5,330 nt of DNA from Treponema sp. (lineage in GTDB: Bacteria; Spirochaetota; Spirochaetia; Treponematales; Breznakiellaceae), in the NCBI GenBank assembly GCA_031283505.1, contig JAITBO010000400.1, forward strand, positions 1 to 5,330, written 5' to 3'. Below, one piece after another: positions 4,939-5,330 of the stretch. The translations under genes and the position numbers were made by a program. Numbering within the stretch: the stretch's first letter is position 1; the number at the start of each line of letters is the position of its first letter. Below the pieces are notes generated by a model, which saw nothing but the letters and a program-made list of their open reading frames with translations, was not told where the DNA came from and made no database searches.

Positions 4939-5330
4939 TTAACTTTTCATCGAACTCACGTTAAATGCGAATGTACCGTCTCGAACGGTTTTGACGAAGG
5001 TGCTTTTGGCGTCCAGGGTAACGGTTCCTGTAGCCCCGAAGAAACCGCTGGTCTTGGCAATAGCGTCCCGAATCTTGACCGGGTCTGCAGAATTGGCCCG
5101 GGTAATGGCATCCAGCGCAAGAAGATAGCCGTCATAGCCCAAGGCCGTTACTGCCGCAGGTTCTTTGTGGTACCGGGAACGGTATTCCTCATGGAGGTTT
5201 GAATTTTTTAAAAAAGTCCTGAATTTCACGGATTTCAGCCCTAACGCTTTAGTGGTAACCGTACAATAAAAGATTTGCGCATTTTGGTTGCCCTCTACGG
5301 TCTAATCCGCGAAAATCCCGGTTAATTCAT
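4939..5330 (-). pseudogene. C-terminal part of a LivK-like (Peripla_BP_6) branched-chain amino-acid-binding protein, disrupted
   Basis: The minus-strand frame from the window edge to the TAA at 4941-4939 resembles the C-terminal lobe of extracellular solute-binding proteins of branched-chain amino-acid (Liv-type) ABC importers. Recognisable pieces are TVEGNQNAQIFY, TALGYDGYLLALDAITRA, DPVKIRDAIAKT and GATGTVTLDAK. An in-frame TAG at 5304-5302 follows ELTGIFAD, where the family usually has an ordinary residue (probably Tyr). The residues around 5230-5200 fit the family poorly in this frame, whereas the neighbouring frame gives EIQDFFKKFK, which fits well; a compensated pair of frameshifts is likely. 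The end (FAFNVSSMKS) appears slightly shortened after LDAK. A GTG at 5229 could start a 96-residue product, but it would be only a fragment of a domain. The N-terminal part, with any signal peptide, lies beyond the edge. No liv permease or ATPase gene follows. Confidence 0.75.

Noticed and set aside
4787..4961. A plus-strand open stretch reading through 4787-4961.
   Set aside because: It has no usable start codon, runs antisense into the binding-protein pseudogene, and matches nothing I recognise.

Overview
The window holds one complete four-cistron operon on the minus strand, from a promoter near 4555 to a terminator near 44. A decayed gene from an unrelated system lies at the right edge. 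No gene is supported on the plus strand. Taxonomy cannot be fixed from this sequence. Mid-range GC, tightly overlapping genes and an exporter-type ABC pair with a UbiE-like methyltransferase would suit an anaerobic spirochaete or clostridium-like bacterium, but that is a weak guess.

Operon, in transcription order: (1) a good sigma-70-type promoter (TTGACT, 17-nt spacer, TATAAC; 4555-4527) with a perfect 14-bp palindrome between and overlapping its elements; (2) a 47-codon leader ORF (4489-4346) that is the broken 5' end of a second copy of the downstream ABC gene; (3) a class I SAM-dependent methyltransferase (4349-3636); (4) an ABC exporter half-transporter (3639-1897); (5) a second, different half-transporter (1904-177). 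Each junction overlaps (4, 4 and 8 nt), so translation is probably coupled all the way down. The two half-transporters each have six membrane segments and one complete nucleotide-binding domain, and most likely form a heterodimer. Their pattern recalls the YbtPQ/IrtAB-like exporter-fold group, but the substrate cannot be read from sequence. The methyltransferase may modify the cargo or a related metabolite.

The most unusual structure is the pair of direct repeats around the methyltransferase. About 179 bp covering the ribosome-binding site and first ~54 codons of the first ABC gene (3478-3656) recur at 4354-4506, about 90% identical by eye, except for a 26-bp deletion between two CGGGC repeats. 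This is what a single-crossover (Campbell-type) integration would leave if it placed a methyltransferase gene at the start of an ABC-ABC operon. The truncated copy now serves as a coupled leader, and the methyltransferase runs through the ABC gene's own ribosome-binding site.

Downstream of the operon (1-176) the minus-strand transcript can fold into a compact three-way junction (75-126), followed two bases later by a hairpin with a T-tract. Upstream (4556-4938) is about 380 bp with no convincing gene but several inverted repeats. At the right edge (4939-5330, minus, running off the window) is the C-terminal part of a LivK-like (Peripla_BP_6) amino-acid-binding protein with an in-frame TAG and signs of a compensated frameshift, so it reads as a pseudogene.
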